Of a stretch of DNA of 64,000 bases, positions 63,059 through 64,000 are shown piece after piece. The position numbers and the translations under genes were made by a program. The stretch spans positions 62,001 to 126,000 of the forward strand of contig NZ_CAKZLP010000009.1 in NCBI RefSeq assembly GCF_937127095.1. The letters are read 5' to 3'. Every line of letters begins with the position of its first letter. Within the stretch, counting starts at the first letter, position 1. This DNA comes from an uncultured Amphritea sp. (GTDB taxonomy: Bacteria > Pseudomonadota > Gammaproteobacteria > Pseudomonadales > Balneatricaceae). The notes under the pieces were generated by a model. The model saw only the letters and a list, made by a program, of their open reading frames with translations, did no database searches and was not told where the DNA came from.

Positions 63059-64000
63059 GTGATCAACGTTGAACAGGTCATCACCGATAAGTACCCCTCT
63101 TTTGCCTCTAAGCCCTCGGTCATCCGAAAAACGGCTCTGTTTATGCTGCGCCGTTTGTTCCATGAACATGAGGTCAATGCGTTTCTTGAAGAAAATCATA
63201 ATTGTCAGGGGTTTGAATTTATTGACCGGGTGCTGGACTACTTCAATTTCACCTATAGTCTGTCCAATAAAGACCTGATGAATATTCCCTCCAGTGGTCG
63301 GGTACTGATCATTGCTAACCATCCTCTCGGGGCCCTAGACGGCCTCGCGCTGCTGAAAATGATCGGCGAAATCCGTAAAGATGTACGTATCGTTGCCAAC
63401 GATATGCTGTCCTCATTTTCACAGTTAAGTCCCCTGCTGCTTCCGGTAGACAACCTTAACCGGGCGACCCGCAAGCAGGACATTGCCAATATCAATAACG
63501 CACTGCATAACGAGGAAGCGGTGATTGTTTTCCCCGCAGGCGAAGTGTCGCGGGCCGGAGCAACGGGCATCAAAGACAGCAACTGGAATCAGGGCTTTCT
63601 GCACTTTGCCAAAAAAACCAACAGCCCTATCCTGCCTGTATTTATCGGCGGCAAGAACTCCTCCCTGTTCTATACCATCTCCGGCATCAATCGTGCCCTG
63701 GCGGCAGTGCTACTGCCAAGGGAGATGTTTAACAAACACTCCATGAACCTGAAGTTCAAAGTGGGTGAACCTATTCCCTACAGCCAGCTGGACAAACTGC
63801 CGGTATCAGGGCTGGAAAAGTGCAAGATGGTGCGTAAGCATCTCTACCGTCTGGCCAGAGGCAAGAGCCCGCTATTCAAAACGGAAAAAACCGTTGCTCA
63901 TCCACAAGATCGTAAAGCGCTGAAAAAAGAGCTGAAACAGTCAGAACTGCTGGGGGAAACCGCTGACGGTAAGCGCATCTACCTGTTTGATTATCAGGCT
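63059..64000 (+). CDS. PlsC-type acyltransferase, probable ornithine-lipid synthase OlsF (partial)
   Basis: The frame opens at GTG 63059 and runs to the window edge (314 residues, no stop). It has the acyltransferase NHPLGALDG (H-x4-D), FPAGEVSR and PILPVFIGG motifs of the PlsC family, with an N-terminal region (INVEQVITDKYPSF) like OlsF proteins, and ends at GKRIYLFDYQ, where OlsF continues into an N-acyltransferase (GNAT) domain. Two-domain OlsF makes ornithine lipids, often under phosphate limitation. The second domain is outside the window, so the assignment rests on the first. A weak AAAGG precedes the GTG. Confidence 0.78.
   Translation, partial: MINVEQVITDKYPSFASKPSVIRKTALFMLRRLFHEHEVNAFLEENHNCQGFEFIDRVLDYFNFTYSLSNKDLMNIPSSGRVLIIANHPLGALDGLALLKMIGEIRKDVRIVANDMLSSFSQLSPLLLPVDNLNRATRKQDIANINNALHNEEAVIVFPAGEVSRAGATGIKDSNWNQGFLHFAKKTNSPILPVFIGGKNSSLFYTISGINRALAAVLLPREMFNKHSMNLKFKVGEPIPYSQLDKLPVSGLEKCKMVRKHLYRLARGKSPLFKTEKTVAHPQDRKALKKELKQSELLGETADGKRIYLFDYQA

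Overview
The window looks like the chromosome of a free-living, probably marine gammaproteobacterium of the Oceanospirillaceae type (inference from gene content: a methylated-amine pathway, branched-chain amino acid catabolism, PhoX, DinB under a LexA box, a CsrB-like RNA and several GGDEF proteins; no rRNA or other phylogenetic marker is present). Most of it is compact, with short intergenic gaps. One accessory stretch (about 28.7-37.5 kb) is looser and rich in small genes and dispersed repeats.

Layout. 0-6 kb: a Tat-exported PhoX-type phosphatase behind a three-repeat Pho box, a membrane-bound diguanylate cyclase, and an NhaC-family transporter preceded by a promoter-terminator unit that may make a short RNA. 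6-14 kb: a divergent MFS transporter/AraC regulator pair, a second GGDEF protein, small membrane proteins, a YehS/exonuclease/hypothetical operon, a 2-hydroxyacid dehydrogenase and a 2-keto-4-pentenoate hydratase-like gene. 14.4-26 kb: a ten-gene minus-strand cluster, gmaS-mgsABC-purU-folD-mgdABCD, encoding the N-methylglutamate route of methylamine oxidation plus tetrahydrofolate-linked oxidation of the released C1 unit to formate. A near-perfect sigma54 promoter and an NtrC-like site lie upstream, next to a divergent XRE-cupin regulator.

26.8-28.7 kb holds a carboxymuconolactone decarboxylase-family gene and a small three-gene set (ABM monooxygenase, His-rich periplasmic protein, MerR regulator). 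28.7-37.5 kb is the accessory region: a cysteine-repeat secreted protein, DUF1801, rhodanese, GGDEF, YdeI-like, lipoprotein, small membrane genes, a truncated gene, and a large AT-rich TPR protein that lies between 34-bp direct repeats and has two palindromic operator-like sites upstream.

37.5-53.5 kb is a leucine/isovalerate catabolic region: thiolase and a liv ABC importer on the minus strand, diverging from liuR-liuA-liuB-liuC-liuD-liuE, an AhpD-like protein and an acyl-CoA synthetase. The importer would bring in leucine, LiuA-E convert isovaleryl-CoA to acetyl-CoA and acetoacetate, and the thiolase could finish once acetoacetate is activated. A LiuR-like palindrome sits in the divergent region.

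53.6-64 kb holds a methyltransferase, an RhlE-type helicase, PanE-like reductase, HopJ-family protein, a strong candidate CsrB/Rsm-type RNA (57,603-57,863) with about 13 GGA motifs and a GacA-like upstream site, a TauE/SafE permease, a SulP transporter, a deaminase, SOS-controlled dinB, a small HTH protein, and at the right edge a PlsC-type acyltransferase resembling ornithine-lipid synthase OlsF behind six 11-bp-phased Pho-box half-sites. Phosphate (PhoB), nitrogen (NtrC/sigma54), Gac/Csr, SOS and leucine (LiuR) control can all be read from the DNA.
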